The translations under genes and the position numbers were made by a program. Positions 35,782 to 44,567 of a stretch of DNA of 64,000 nucleotides are shown here, one piece after another. The DNA is taken from contig CAYUMH010000002.1 of NCBI GenBank assembly GCA_964445775.1, positions 88,410 to 152,409 on the forward strand, given 5' to 3'. Under the pieces are notes generated by a model. The model did not search any database and was not told the DNA's origin. It saw nothing but the letters and a program-made list of their open reading frames with translations. Each line of letters opens with the position of its first letter. Position 1 is the first letter of the stretch. The DNA is from Terrimonas sp964445775. Lineage in GTDB: Bacteria; Bacteroidota; Bacteroidia; Chitinophagales; Chitinophagaceae.

Positions 35782-35805
35782 TACGAATATTCGTAGATAT
35801 ACGAA
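35782..35805 (-). promoter_or_regulatory. Overlapping BlaI-type operators upstream of the GLPGLI/barrel operon
   Basis: Two overlapping inverted repeats: TACGAATATTCGTA (35782-35795, perfect palindrome) and TTCGTA-GATA-TACGAA (35790-35805, perfect, same half-sites and spacing as the operator at 30569). A weaker third site (TACGAAATTTTGTA) follows at 35800-35813. Distance to the start codon is 32-55 bp. Confidence 0.75.
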
Positions 35806-35854
35806 ATTTTGTATTTTTATTTTATTCATACGCTCAACTCCTTACATACAGGCA

Positions 35855-35890
35855 ACAAAAAAGCCGCACCGGGGTGCAGCTTCTTTGTTA
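35855..35890 (-). terminator. Terminator of the DUF937-OmpA gene
   Basis: Stem AAGC-C-GCACC / GGTGC-A-GCTT with a GG loop (35861-35882), read on the minus strand and followed by a T-run (the A-tract at 35855-35860), 25 bp beyond the stop codon. Confidence 0.7.
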
Positions 35891-35906
35891 TTGGACGGTG
35901 TTCTTA

Positions 35907-37217
35907 TTATTTTTTTGTCACGCGTATATCTACCCTCCTGTTCTGAGCTTTACACTCAGGCGTGTCGTTAGGGGCGCAAACCGGGTGTAAAGGACCATAT
36001 CCTTCCGAAGCCAGCCTGTCTGCCGCAATACCTGCTTTTACGGTTTCCTGTAAAGCCACTTTAGCCCTTTCACCGGATATCCTGGTATTTACATCTGCAG
36101 CACCGGTATTATCGGTATAACCGCCAAATTTAACCTGCGCATTGGGGAACATTTTTAAGATGGCTGCTATATTTTTAATTTGTTGCTGCGATGCCGGTGT
36201 AAGTACTGATTTACCGGTTTCAAAATAAACCCTGTCCAGAGTATACCACTCTTTGGTTTTATCTACCGTATCTACTGTTTTATTATTACTGTTTAAAAAC
36301 TCAAACAATCTTGCTTCTGTACTGTTTTCCCCTACATGTAAAACCGTACTGTCGCTTAATGTAATCGTACGGTCTGCACCTACATCATAAATATAATTGC
36401 CCAAAGTATCCAACTGGCCTTTAATAACCGTAACCGGACCATCATTGCCTTTTACCGTACCTGTATGATGTAAGGTATCGCTATGCGTATCGGCCGATTT
36501 TTTACCGCAACCGTCACCGGCAAAATACCAGGCCAGTAAACCCAGGCCAACTAAAATTAAAAGCGGTAATAACCATTTTAAGCCGCCTGTTTCATTTACC
36601 GCGTGTGCATCATGGCTGGCATGACCATGTCCGCTGCCATGTGCCGGTACTGGTGTAGCAGGAATACTTACACCAGGCGTGCTGATGCCGGCAAAGCCCA
36701 GTAAACTGCTGATGTTACCAGGTATAGCCGCCAGGATATTAGTCTTTTGTGATGCTAATAAACCGGCAAACTCTTCGCTGTTTAACGCATTTGTTTGAAT
36801 ATGGTTGCCCAACGCACCCAGTGTAGCAGGTGTGGCAACATTTAATATAGCAGATGCGGATGAACTTTTTATTCCCGCAAAACCGGCTATGGTTTCAATA
36901 ATACCATTAACCTTATCGCCAAAAATAGATTGTAACCAGCTACTGGCTTTTGCCAACAGGTCACCGGAATTACCCAACAGGTCTGACACATTGTTTAAAA
37001 CGCCGCTGCCACTGGCTTCGCGGGACAGGTTAAACACTTCAGCTGCACTTTGTTCGCTTGCCGAAGCTTTGGTTGATAAACCACCCAGTATTAATGGTAA
37101 CACAGCCGAAACAGCTTTTTTAATACCATTTTCATTTTCGCCCAGCATATTGCTCAGCTTGGTAACCAGGTCAGGTGTCAGATGTGATTTTACTACATCA
37201 AGCAGATTGAATGACAT
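35907..37217 (-). CDS. DUF937-OmpA fusion protein
   Basis: A 436-residue protein. The N-terminal about 180 residues look like DUF937 (NLLDVVKSHLTPDLVTKLSN, VLPLILGGLSTKA). A His/Gly-rich linker (HGSGHGHASHDAHA, about 193-206) and one membrane helix (about 212-228, WLLPLLILVGLGLLAWYF) follow. The C-terminus is an OmpA-like peptidoglycan-binding domain (VYFETGKSVLTPASQQQI, GGYTDNTGAADVNTRISGERA, ENRRVDIR-like NRRVDIRVTKK). Without a signal peptide, the DUF937 part should stay in the cytoplasm while OmpA binds the wall. Confidence 0.87.
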   Translation of the reverse strand: MSFNLLDVVKSHLTPDLVTKLSNMLGENENGIKKAVSAVLPLILGGLSTKASASEQSAAEVFNLSREASGSGVLNNVSDLLGNSGDLLAKASSWLQSIFGDKVNGIIETIAGFAGIKSSSASAILNVATPATLGALGNHIQTNALNSEEFAGLLASQKTNILAAIPGNISSLLGFAGISTPGVSIPATPVPAHGSGHGHASHDAHAVNETGGLKWLLPLLILVGLGLLAWYFAGDGCGKKSADTHSDTLHHTGTVKGNDGPVTVIKGQLDTLGNYIYDVGADRTITLSDSTVLHVGENSTEARLFEFLNSNNKTVDTVDKTKEWYTLDRVYFETGKSVLTPASQQQIKNIAAILKMFPNAQVKFGGYTDNTGAADVNTRISGERAKVALQETVKAGIAADRLASEGYGPLHPVCAPNDTPECKAQNRRVDIRVTKK

Positions 37218-37489
37218 AATTAATTGGTTTTGTTTTTAAGTGTTTTTACAGTAGTTATTTCAACAGTTATTATATACTACCTGTAAGCAAGAATGCTACC
37301 AAAGTTAAACAGGAAAAAGCCTACCTAATAATAGGTTTTTGTTAAGTGATGATAACTAAGCGCTTAACCCGCCTTTTTTATCGCCCAAAAAATTACACCT
37401 TTTTCCCGGTTTTTGAACTAACAAGCACAAAAAAAGCCTACCCTTACGGTAAGCTTTTTGATTATTTTGCCGGGCAGTAAACCCTGATT
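37218..37489. other. Intergenic region with metH terminator
   Basis: No gene. Bases 37428-37460 contain AAAAAGC-C-TACC / GGTA-A-GCTTTTT, a stem with one mismatch, placed 30 bp beyond the methionine-synthase stop and read on the minus strand as its terminator. No full Bacteroidota promoter was found for the DUF937-OmpA gene. Confidence 0.65.
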
Positions 37490-40180
37490 TTATTCTAATA
37501 CAGGGCGCAACCACCTTTCCATCTCCTCTTTGTTCATACCCTTACGTTGTACATAATTTTCAAACTGGTCAGGTTGCACCTTCCCAATACCAAAGTACTG
37601 GCTTTGCGGGTGACTGAAGTACCAGCCACAAACCGATGATGCAGGGAACATGGCCAGCGATTCGGTCAGGTGTATACCTGTTGCCTCTTCGCCGCCCAGT
37701 AAGTGAAACAGCTTATACTTTTCAGTATGGTCAGGACAAGCCGGGTAGCCCGGTGCCGGACGAATACCCTGGTATTTTTCTTTTATCAGGTCTTCGTTAC
37801 TTAACTGTTCATCTTTAATATATGCCCAGAATTCTTTCCGTGTACGTTCATGTAAACACTCGGCAAAAGCTTCCGCAAAACGGTCGGCCAATGCCTGTAA
37901 CATGATTTTGTTATAATCATCAAGGGCTGCTTCAAACTTTTTAATATGCGGCTCTATACCATGCATGGTAACCGAGAACGCTCCCAGGTAATCCTGCAGA
38001 CCGGTTTCGGCCGGTGCAATAAAGTCGGACAGGGATAAGTTAGGTTGGCTGGCCGCTTTCTTAATCTGCTGGCGTAACGATTCCAGGTGTACTTTACCAC
38101 TATCTGTTGTTACAGCAATGGTATCCGGATCAATGGTGTTCGCTTTCCAAAAACCAATAACTCCCTGCGCCGTTAACCATTTTTCTGCAATGATCTGGTC
38201 AATTAACTTATTGGCATCATTATACAATTTGGTCGCTTCTGTGCCTACTACTTCGTCGGTCAGTATCTGTGGAAAATTGCCGTGCAATTCCCAGGAAATG
38301 AAAAACGGTTTCCAGTCAATATAGTTCCTCAACTCCGCCAGGTCGTAGTCAATGAATTGTTTGGTACCTTCAAATGTGGGTATAGGCGGCGTATAATTTT
38401 TCCAGTCAATTTTTACTTTATTGTTTTGCGCATCACTAAAGCTCAGGTATTCCTTTACCGATTTTTTATTCTCAAAATCGAATTTGAGTTTATCGTACTC
38501 CGTTTGTGTTTTGCTTAAAAAGTCGCCTTTCTGGCTGCTTAATAAAGATCCGGCAACTGTTACACTACGGCTGGCATCCAATACGTGTACTACACCGTTG
38601 CCATACTGTGGGGCAATTTTTACCGCCGTATGCATACGGGAGGTAGTAGCTCCGCCAATAAGTAAGGGTTGGGTCATGCCCCTGCGTTTCATTTCGTGGG
38701 CCACATTCACCATCTCGTCTAAAGAGGGGGTGATCAAACCACTCAAACCAATAATATCGGCGCCTTCTTTCTGCGCCGTATCCAGTATTTTATCGGTAGG
38801 CACCATTACACCCAGGTCAATAATTTCGTACCCGTTACAGCCTAATACCACGCCAACAATATTCTTTCCAATATCATGCACATCGCCTTTTACCGTTGCC
38901 AGTAAAATACGTTTTACATTACCATTGCCCAATTGCGGGTTGTTTTTCTTTTCTTCTTCAATAAAGGGGAATAAATAAGCTACCGATTTTTTCATTACCC
39001 GGGCGCTTTTCACCACCTGGGGTAAAAACATTTTACCGGCACCAAATAAATCGCCCACTACGCCCATACCATCCATTAACGGACCTTCTATTACTTCCAG
39101 CGGTTTGGCATATTTTAACCGGGCTTCTTCGGTATCGGCATCAATATAATCTGTAATACCATTTACCAGTGCATGTTTCAGGCGCTCTTCCACGGTATTC
39201 GTACGCCATACTTCATTCTTCACCTCCACTTTGCCTTTTGCTTTTACCGTTTCGGCAAAGGCAATCAGCTTTTCTGTGGCTTCATTATTCTCATTGTTAC
39301 GGTTCAGTATCACATCTTCACATAACTCACGCAGCTGCGGTTCAATTTCATCATATACCACCAATTGCCCGGCATTTACAATACCCATGTTCATACCCGC
39401 CTTAATAGCATAATACAAAAAAACGGAATGCATGGCTTCCCTTACCGGCTCATTACCACGGAAAGAGAACGACAGGTTACTTACACCGCCGCTTATACCG
39501 GTTAAAGGCATTAACTCCTTTATGCGGCGGGTAGCGTTAATAAAATCAACGCCGTAATTATTATGTTCTTCCAAACCGGTGGCTACCGCAAAAATATTGG
39601 GGTCAAAAATGATGTCCTCGCCTTTAAACCCAACTCTCTCGGTTAATATTTTATAAGCCCGGTGACATATTTCTACTTTACGGTCTTCGGTATCGGCCTG
39701 GCCAACTTCGTCAAAAGCCATTACAATAACGGCTGCCCCATAACTCTGGCAAATAATGGCCTGTTCAATAAACTTCTCCTCCCCTTCCTTCATGGAAATG
39801 GAGTTCACAATACATTTACCCTGCACACATTTTAAACCGGCTTCAATGATCTCAAATTTGGAGGAGTCGATCATCAGGGGCACTTTGGCAATATCCGGCT
39901 CGCTCTGTATCAGGTTCACAAAAGTGGTCATGGCCTGAACCCCATCCAGTAAGGCATCGTCCATGTTAATATCAATTACCTGGGCGCCGCTTTCTACCTG
40001 CTGGCGGGCAACGCTTAATGCTTCTTCGTATTGGTTTTCCCGGATCAAACGGGCAAATTTTTTACTGCCGGTTACGTTGGTCCGTTCACCCACATTCACA
40101 AAATTTGTTTCTGGGCGTATCACCAACGGTTCCAGCCCCGAAAGGCGTAGGTAAGGTTTAATATGTGTTATGTTGCTCAT
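37490..40180 (-). CDS. metH: Cobalamin-dependent methionine synthase, C-terminal three domains
   Basis: An 896-residue protein matching MetH without its homocysteine domain. It has the pterin-binding domain (FVNVGERTNVTGSKKF, then VIDINMDDALLDG), the B12-binding cap and domain with the DxHxxG motif DVHDIGKNIV, and the C-terminal activation domain (IRPAPGYPACPDH, binding S-adenosylmethionine). It transfers methyl from methyltetrahydrofolate through cobalamin. The homocysteine part is encoded separately at 40722, a split seen in other Bacteroidota. Here a DUF1016 fragment lies between. Confidence 0.95.
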   Translation of the reverse strand: MSNITHIKPYLRLSGLEPLVIRPETNFVNVGERTNVTGSKKFARLIRENQYEEALSVARQQVESGAQVIDINMDDALLDGVQAMTTFVNLIQSEPDIAKVPLMIDSSKFEIIEAGLKCVQGKCIVNSISMKEGEEKFIEQAIICQSYGAAVIVMAFDEVGQADTEDRKVEICHRAYKILTERVGFKGEDIIFDPNIFAVATGLEEHNNYGVDFINATRRIKELMPLTGISGGVSNLSFSFRGNEPVREAMHSVFLYYAIKAGMNMGIVNAGQLVVYDEIEPQLRELCEDVILNRNNENNEATEKLIAFAETVKAKGKVEVKNEVWRTNTVEERLKHALVNGITDYIDADTEEARLKYAKPLEVIEGPLMDGMGVVGDLFGAGKMFLPQVVKSARVMKKSVAYLFPFIEEEKKNNPQLGNGNVKRILLATVKGDVHDIGKNIVGVVLGCNGYEIIDLGVMVPTDKILDTAQKEGADIIGLSGLITPSLDEMVNVAHEMKRRGMTQPLLIGGATTSRMHTAVKIAPQYGNGVVHVLDASRSVTVAGSLLSSQKGDFLSKTQTEYDKLKFDFENKKSVKEYLSFSDAQNNKVKIDWKNYTPPIPTFEGTKQFIDYDLAELRNYIDWKPFFISWELHGNFPQILTDEVVGTEATKLYNDANKLIDQIIAEKWLTAQGVIGFWKANTIDPDTIAVTTDSGKVHLESLRQQIKKAASQPNLSLSDFIAPAETGLQDYLGAFSVTMHGIEPHIKKFEAALDDYNKIMLQALADRFAEAFAECLHERTRKEFWAYIKDEQLSNEDLIKEKYQGIRPAPGYPACPDHTEKYKLFHLLGGEEATGIHLTESLAMFPASSVCGWYFSHPQSQYFGIGKVQPDQFENYVQRKGMNKEEMERWLRPVLE

Positions 40181-40297
40181 GTATAATGAAAGCGTTAAAT
40201 ATTTTTATAATTATTCAACAAATTAAGCACCTGTTTTTCCCGTAAAAACATCTTGTACTTACTGGCAAATATTTGTTTGTTGTTACCCAACGTATAT

Positions 40298-40714
40298 TTA
40301 ATAATGTGACCAGCTTAAAACAAAAGGAGATTTCCGAGACAGTGTCTCGGATTTTACATTTCTTGTTTTACCTGCCTGTAATTTCCGAGACGCTGTCTCG
40401 GATTTTGTTTGTTTATGTAAATACGTTTCATACTGCTGTTGATAACTGATATAAAACTGCCGCATATTTTCAAGGTTATCTACCGAAAACCCCTTGCCTA
40501 ATGTTTTAGTTAAACGAGCCGATAAACTTTTTAATGTTCCCGCAGTATATGTTGCTTTTTTATGCCCTTGTTGTTCATGCTCAACAATCATACGCCCTAC
40601 ATGAAAATAGGTTTCCACCAGTGTAGTATTAATAGCCTGGTACAACTGCCTTTGCGATTGTTGCACTAAACTTTTAATACTATTTGACAGCGATATGATG
40701 GTTAGCTTACCCAT
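40298..40714 (-). CDS. Truncated DUF1016 (YhcG-like) N-terminal protein
   Basis: A 138-residue protein matching only the N-terminal domain of YhcG/DUF1016 PD-(D/E)XK nucleases (YQAINTTLVETYFHVGRMIVE, LSARLTKTLGKGFSVDNLEN). It stops directly after LSWSHY, the point where full-length members continue into the nuclease domain. Its 3' part contains two palindromes (CCGAGACA...TGTCTCGG) that encode the repeated KSETASRK/KSETLSRK. Probably a remnant of a defence-associated or restriction-linked gene placed between the metH halves. Possibly expressed, but nuclease-less. Confidence 0.75.
   Translation of the reverse strand: MGKLTIISLSNSIKSLVQQSQRQLYQAINTTLVETYFHVGRMIVEHEQQGHKKATYTAGTLKSLSARLTKTLGKGFSVDNLENMRQFYISYQQQYETYLHKQTKSETASRKLQAGKTRNVKSETLSRKSPFVLSWSHY
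40333..40402. repeat. Pair of CCGAGAC palindromes inside the DUF1016 fragment
   Basis: Two inverted repeats 33 bp apart: CCGAGACA-G-TGTCTCGG (40334-40350) and CCGAGAC-GCT-GTCTCGG (40385-40401). They lie in coding sequence and give near-duplicate peptides, so they look like a small inserted or expanded hairpin element kept in frame. Confidence 0.75.
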
Positions 40715-40721
40715 ACGGCAG

Positions 40722-41744
40722 TTACAATGCTGTTTCTAAAACAGGTATCCGGCGCGGTACAATAGTTTTTACCTTATCGGCAATATGTTTAATGTGGTCG
40801 GGCGTTGTACCGCAACAGCCGCCCACAATATTTACAAATCCTTCGCTGGCCCAGTCTTCTAAAAAGTGACCGGTATCAGCGGGGTCTTCATCATACTCAC
40901 CCATGGCATTGGGTAAGCCTGCATTGGGATAGGCCGATACATAACAACCGGCCAGTTGTGACAGCTCAGCAATATACGGACGCATTTCCTTTGCACCCAG
41001 TGCACAGTTCAGCCCTACACTTAAAGGGTTGGCATGTGATACCGAAGTATAAAAAGCTTCCAGGGTTTGCCCGCTTAAGGTACGGCCCGATGCATCGGTA
41101 ATAGTACCACTGATCATGATCTCCACCCCACCTGGTCCCAGTTTGGGTATAGCAGGATTATTGGCATTATCCCGGAAGTATTTTTTAATAGCAAAAATGG
41201 CACCTTTGGCATTCAGCGTATCAAAAATGGTCTCAATCAGCAATATATCAGCGCCCGCGGTTACCAAACCGCTGATCTGCTCATAATAAGCCGCTACCAC
41301 TTCGTCAAAAGTTACCCCGCGAAAACCCGGATTGTTTACATCCGGTGATATGGATAAGGTTTTATTCAAAGGTCCGATGGCACCGGCTACCCAGGCTGTT
41401 TTACCCGATTGCTTAATGGCTTCCCTGGCACATTGTACCGATGCCACATTTAATTCGTAAGCCAATGCCTGCATATCATAATCGGCCATGGCTATGCTGG
41501 TAGCGCTGAATGTATTGGTTTCAATAATATCCGCACCGGCATCCAGGTATTGTTTATGAATAGCTGTAATGATCTGCGGCTGTGTAATGCTCAGCAAATC
41601 ATTATTACCTTTTACATCGCTATGCCAGTCCTTAAACCGCTCGCCACGGTAATCGGCTTCCGCTAATTTGTAACGTTGTATCATGGTACCCATGGCACCG
41701 TCAATAATTAGTATCCGCTTTTGCAGTTCATCTCTTATACTCAT
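40722..41744 (-). CDS. metH: Methionine synthase, homocysteine S-methyltransferase domain
   Basis: A 340-residue protein when started at the ATG at 41744 (SIRDELQKRILIIDGAMGTM); the frame runs on upstream without homology. The zinc-binding cysteines of the family are present: GLNCALG and GGCCGTTPDH. It accepts homocysteine and receives methyl from the cobalamin of the 37490 protein. It is upstream in the same direction, so both are probably in one transcript despite the DUF1016 fragment between them. Confidence 0.93.
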   Translation of the reverse strand: MSIRDELQKRILIIDGAMGTMIQRYKLAEADYRGERFKDWHSDVKGNNDLLSITQPQIITAIHKQYLDAGADIIETNTFSATSIAMADYDMQALAYELNVASVQCAREAIKQSGKTAWVAGAIGPLNKTLSISPDVNNPGFRGVTFDEVVAAYYEQISGLVTAGADILLIETIFDTLNAKGAIFAIKKYFRDNANNPAIPKLGPGGVEIMISGTITDASGRTLSGQTLEAFYTSVSHANPLSVGLNCALGAKEMRPYIAELSQLAGCYVSAYPNAGLPNAMGEYDEDPADTGHFLEDWASEGFVNIVGGCCGTTPDHIKHIADKVKTIVPRRIPVLETAL

Positions 41745-42022
41745 AGTACTAATTTTATTTTTATTACCGGCTACAGTATGCCTACCCGGCTGTTGTTGCG
41801 CTGTGCCCCAACAAAAATGTTGCGGGTGGCACACTTGTACTGCACAAGGCTGTTCAGCAGGATATAATTCCGGTCACCGGCTTATACAGTTGTATACCGC
41901 ACAGCCCGTTACTAACAAAAAAATAGGGAATAAACGTTTGGAAACCTTCTGTGAAGTTTTTTGCACGTTTATTAGTTCTGTTAAGAAAAGGCCGAACAAT
42001 AAACAAATCCGCCTGTGAGGTG
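41745..42022. other. Long metH leader with a dispersed repeat
   Basis: About 278 bp between the metH start and its likely promoter, without a gene. On the minus strand it contains AGTACAAGTGTGCC...GCAAC and ACAACAGCCGGG, a copy of the dispersed GCGACGCAA repeat. I searched by eye for SAM-I, SAM-II and cobalamin riboswitch core motifs and found none. Confidence 0.5.
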
Positions 42023-42052
42023 CAAAATTAACACTTTTTCTGTATTTACAAA
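42023..42052 (-). promoter_or_regulatory. Promoter candidate for the metH genes
   Basis: On the minus strand TTTG (42049-42052), 18-bp spacer, TAATTTTG (42023-42030), a full match to TAnnTTTG. It lies after the end of recR and would give a leader of about 270 nt. Confidence 0.5.
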
Positions 42053-42135
42053 GGGATTACCCTGTAGTGTAATAAGCCAATGGATTTACGGATAGCAAAC
42101 CTCGTACCTTATGCCTTCAGGCTTATACCATTATC

Positions 42136-42756
42136 TTATCTGTGGCTTACATATTTTTCAACCGGTAGCCGGTTCTGCAGGCTGCGTGCCAGGGTCATTT
42201 CGTCGGCATATTCCAGCTCACCGCCAAAAGCAATACCCCTGGCAATGGTGGTAATATTAACCGCATAAGGCTGTAATTTTTTCTGAATATAGTAAATGGT
42301 GGTATCACCCTGTATATTGGGATTGAGGGCAAATATCAGTTCGGCCGTTTGTTCCTTTTCCACCCGGTTTACCAGGGCTTCAATGTGTAACTGATCGGGG
42401 CCAATGCCGTCCAGCGGCGAAATAATGCCGCCTAAAACATGATAGGTTCCACTAAACTGCTGGGTACTTTCAATGGCTATAACATCGCGTATACTTTCTA
42501 CCACGCAGATTATATCCTGTTTACGTAAACTATTGGCGCAAATGCTGCAAATATCACCATCGGCTACATTGAAACAACGGTTACAGAATTTGATCTCGCT
42601 GCGCATTTTGGCAATGCTGTCACTGAAATGCAGTACGGAACCATTATCCTGTTTTAATAAGTGCAGCACTAAACGCAGGGCTGTTTTTTTACCAATACCG
42701 GGCAGTTTGGCAAATTCGTTCACCGCATTTTCTAATAACACCGAGGAAAATTGCAT
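42136..42756 (-). CDS. recR: Recombination mediator protein RecR
   Basis: A 206-residue protein of normal RecR length. N-terminal helix-hairpin-helix (LPGIGKKTALRLVLHLL), zinc finger CNRCFNVADGDICSIC (about 58-73), Toprim domain (ICVVESIRDVIAIE), and a C-terminal Walker-like stretch (ARGIAFGGELEYADEMTLARSL). RecR with RecO loads RecA at gaps. recO and dnaX are not adjacent. It lies directly downstream of the 42802 lipoprotein gene. Confidence 0.96.
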   Translation of the reverse strand: MQFSSVLLENAVNEFAKLPGIGKKTALRLVLHLLKQDNGSVLHFSDSIAKMRSEIKFCNRCFNVADGDICSICANSLRKQDIICVVESIRDVIAIESTQQFSGTYHVLGGIISPLDGIGPDQLHIEALVNRVEKEQTAELIFALNPNIQGDTTIYYIQKKLQPYAVNITTIARGIAFGGELEYADEMTLARSLQNRLPVEKYVSHR

Positions 42757-42801
42757 CCTGCAAAGATAAGTTTGAATACGGTTTTGCGGTGTGTAACGGC
42801 A

Positions 42802-44340
42802 CTATTTTTCCAATACCGCTTCCTGTTGGGTTGCTGTTGTTTTTGGCTGGCGGGTTGGCGGCTGGTTATTACTGTTGTTCCCTGGCTGACGGCCATTATT
42901 CCTGTTATCGCTCTCGTTCACCACAGGAGCATTAATATCAATTTCGGTCTCGTTTTGCCAGTTGGCCCGCACAATTACTTTTTTCCCGATCGGCCTTACC
43001 AGTTCAGGCTGCTCTTTCGAGCCCCAGAAATCGCCGGGATCCCAGATACCGTTTTTGTTCTTATCCTTTAACAAGCGCAGTTCATAATCACCCGGAATAA
43101 ACAAAGCCTGTTTAAAAGCCGGGCCTGTAAGCGGGAAGCGGTATTTAACCTCGTTACCCTGTACAAAAAAGATCACCGGGTTTTCGCTCAGTTCCAGGTT
43201 TTTAAACCGGATGCTTAATTCGCCATATTCCAGTTTAGCCATGGTTTTAAAGCTGATGGTATCGTTACGTAACAGTTTAAAACCAAGAGTATCTACTGCA
43301 AAAGTGGTGTCCATAATAAAATGATACAAGGTATCCTGTACCCAGGGATAATTAAAGCTTAGTACTTTTTTGGTGCTGTCCAAGGACCAGTTAAAACCAC
43401 TGGTAATAGGTGTAAACAATGTGTCGGTATAAAACTTAATGCCCGTACTGTCAAAGCTTTTCAAGGGTGTTTCAAAAGTAAAGCTAAAGCGGGTGAGCAG
43501 GTCCTGTTTGCCGGAACCACCGGCATTTGTTTTGTATTTTAAACGCCGGTCGGCCGGGGCACGTTTGGGAGCGGTTTTGGGTCCGGCCTTCTCAGGTTCA
43601 ACAGTGGTGTAGGCATATAACTGTATAGGCTCAGCAGCGCCCTGTAACACTACAGGCGCACTGGCAAAAGCAAAAGCCTGTTTTACACTGGTATAGCGGT
43701 AACTGGAGCCTTCATTTTTTAAGGCATAAATATAATAAGTACCGGCCTGCAGGTATTGAAAATGAAAATGCCCGTTACGGTCCACACGGGTAGCATAACG
43801 CGGTTTTTCCTTTACTACAGCCGAATCGTCGCCATTCCTGTGCAGTATTACTGTAAGTGTTGAGTCTATTTTTCCATCTTCGGCCATCAGCACATTACCC
43901 GAAAGTTCCATGCTGTCAATAGTAGGGCCGGTAGAAAAAACATAGATCATGTCTGCCATCTCATTGCCCTCATTCACATCTTTTACTACGCCTTTTAAAT
44001 TAATGGAATAAGTAGTGTTGGGTTCCAGGGTATCCCTTAAATTAATGGTAACCGTTCTTAATTTACGGCCAATCCGGGGCGGTGATTTGGGTAAAGGCGA
44101 TACTTCCATTTTCTGGCCGTTCTCTACCAGGTCAACATATTCGTCAAAGGAAAAAACGATCTTTTTGGCGTCAAAGTTCCGGGTATCATCATCGGGAGTA
44201 ACCCGTAGCAAACGCGGAGCTAAAGTATCTTTGGCCCCGCCTTCAGGCGGAACAATATTGGCGCAGCCAATACCACCCATTGCCAGGGTAATGAGTAATA
44301 CAGCCACAAAAACCGGGAATATAAACCGTTGGTAACGCAT
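42802..44340 (-). CDS. Ig-like (Big_5) domain lipoprotein
   Basis: A 512-residue lipoprotein (lipobox IGC, Cys about 26). An N-terminal Ig-like Big_5 domain follows (TLAPRLLRVTPDDDTRNF, IVFSFDEYVD, TTYSINLKGVVKDVNEGN), then a middle beta domain (SGNVLMAEDGKIDSTLTV), a C-terminal beta domain (PGDYELRLLKDKNKNGIWDPG) and an Asn/Gln-rich tail. The combination is common in Bacteroidota surface lipoproteins of unknown role. It starts at 44340 and may be cotranscribed with recR. Confidence 0.85.
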   Translation of the reverse strand: MRYQRFIFPVFVAVLLITLAMGGIGCANIVPPEGGAKDTLAPRLLRVTPDDDTRNFDAKKIVFSFDEYVDLVENGQKMEVSPLPKSPPRIGRKLRTVTINLRDTLEPNTTYSINLKGVVKDVNEGNEMADMIYVFSTGPTIDSMELSGNVLMAEDGKIDSTLTVILHRNGDDSAVVKEKPRYATRVDRNGHFHFQYLQAGTYYIYALKNEGSSYRYTSVKQAFAFASAPVVLQGAAEPIQLYAYTTVEPEKAGPKTAPKRAPADRRLKYKTNAGGSGKQDLLTRFSFTFETPLKSFDSTGIKFYTDTLFTPITSGFNWSLDSTKKVLSFNYPWVQDTLYHFIMDTTFAVDTLGFKLLRNDTISFKTMAKLEYGELSIRFKNLELSENPVIFFVQGNEVKYRFPLTGPAFKQALFIPGDYELRLLKDKNKNGIWDPGDFWGSKEQPELVRPIGKKVIVRANWQNETEIDINAPVVNESDNRNNGRQPGNNSNNQPPTRQPKTTATQQEAVLEK

Positions 44341-44567
44341 CAGGTTGCAAACTTATAACCTTTGGACGGAATGACGCAGCTTAAAGCGGGGATTAGATAA
44401 ATTTTAGCAAAAAACAGCCAAAGGGTTTAAGGTTTTGTGTTTAAAGTTTAATGTTTAAGGAGACATTCAGCTTTACGCTTTCTGCTTTTAGTTCATTAGT
44501 ATTGGTACTGCTGAAGTGTGCGACGCAAGGAACGATGCCATCAGCACTGCAGCCGGTCAACAAATAA
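44341..44567. repeat. Intergenic region with dispersed GCGACGCAA repeat
   Basis: No gene. Bases about 44512-44556 carry GTGTGCGACGCAAGGAACGA, then TGCC and GCACTGCAGCCGGT, a good copy of the dispersed repeat. Bases about 44430-44490 hold a degenerate run of TTTAAGG/CTTTCTGCTTTTAG units similar (in inverse) to 62815-62860. Confidence 0.65.

Noticed and set aside
41745..42022. SAM or cobalamin riboswitch in the metH leader
   Set aside because: No core motif of SAM-I, SAM-II or B12 riboswitches was visible by eye; a covariance search would be decisive.
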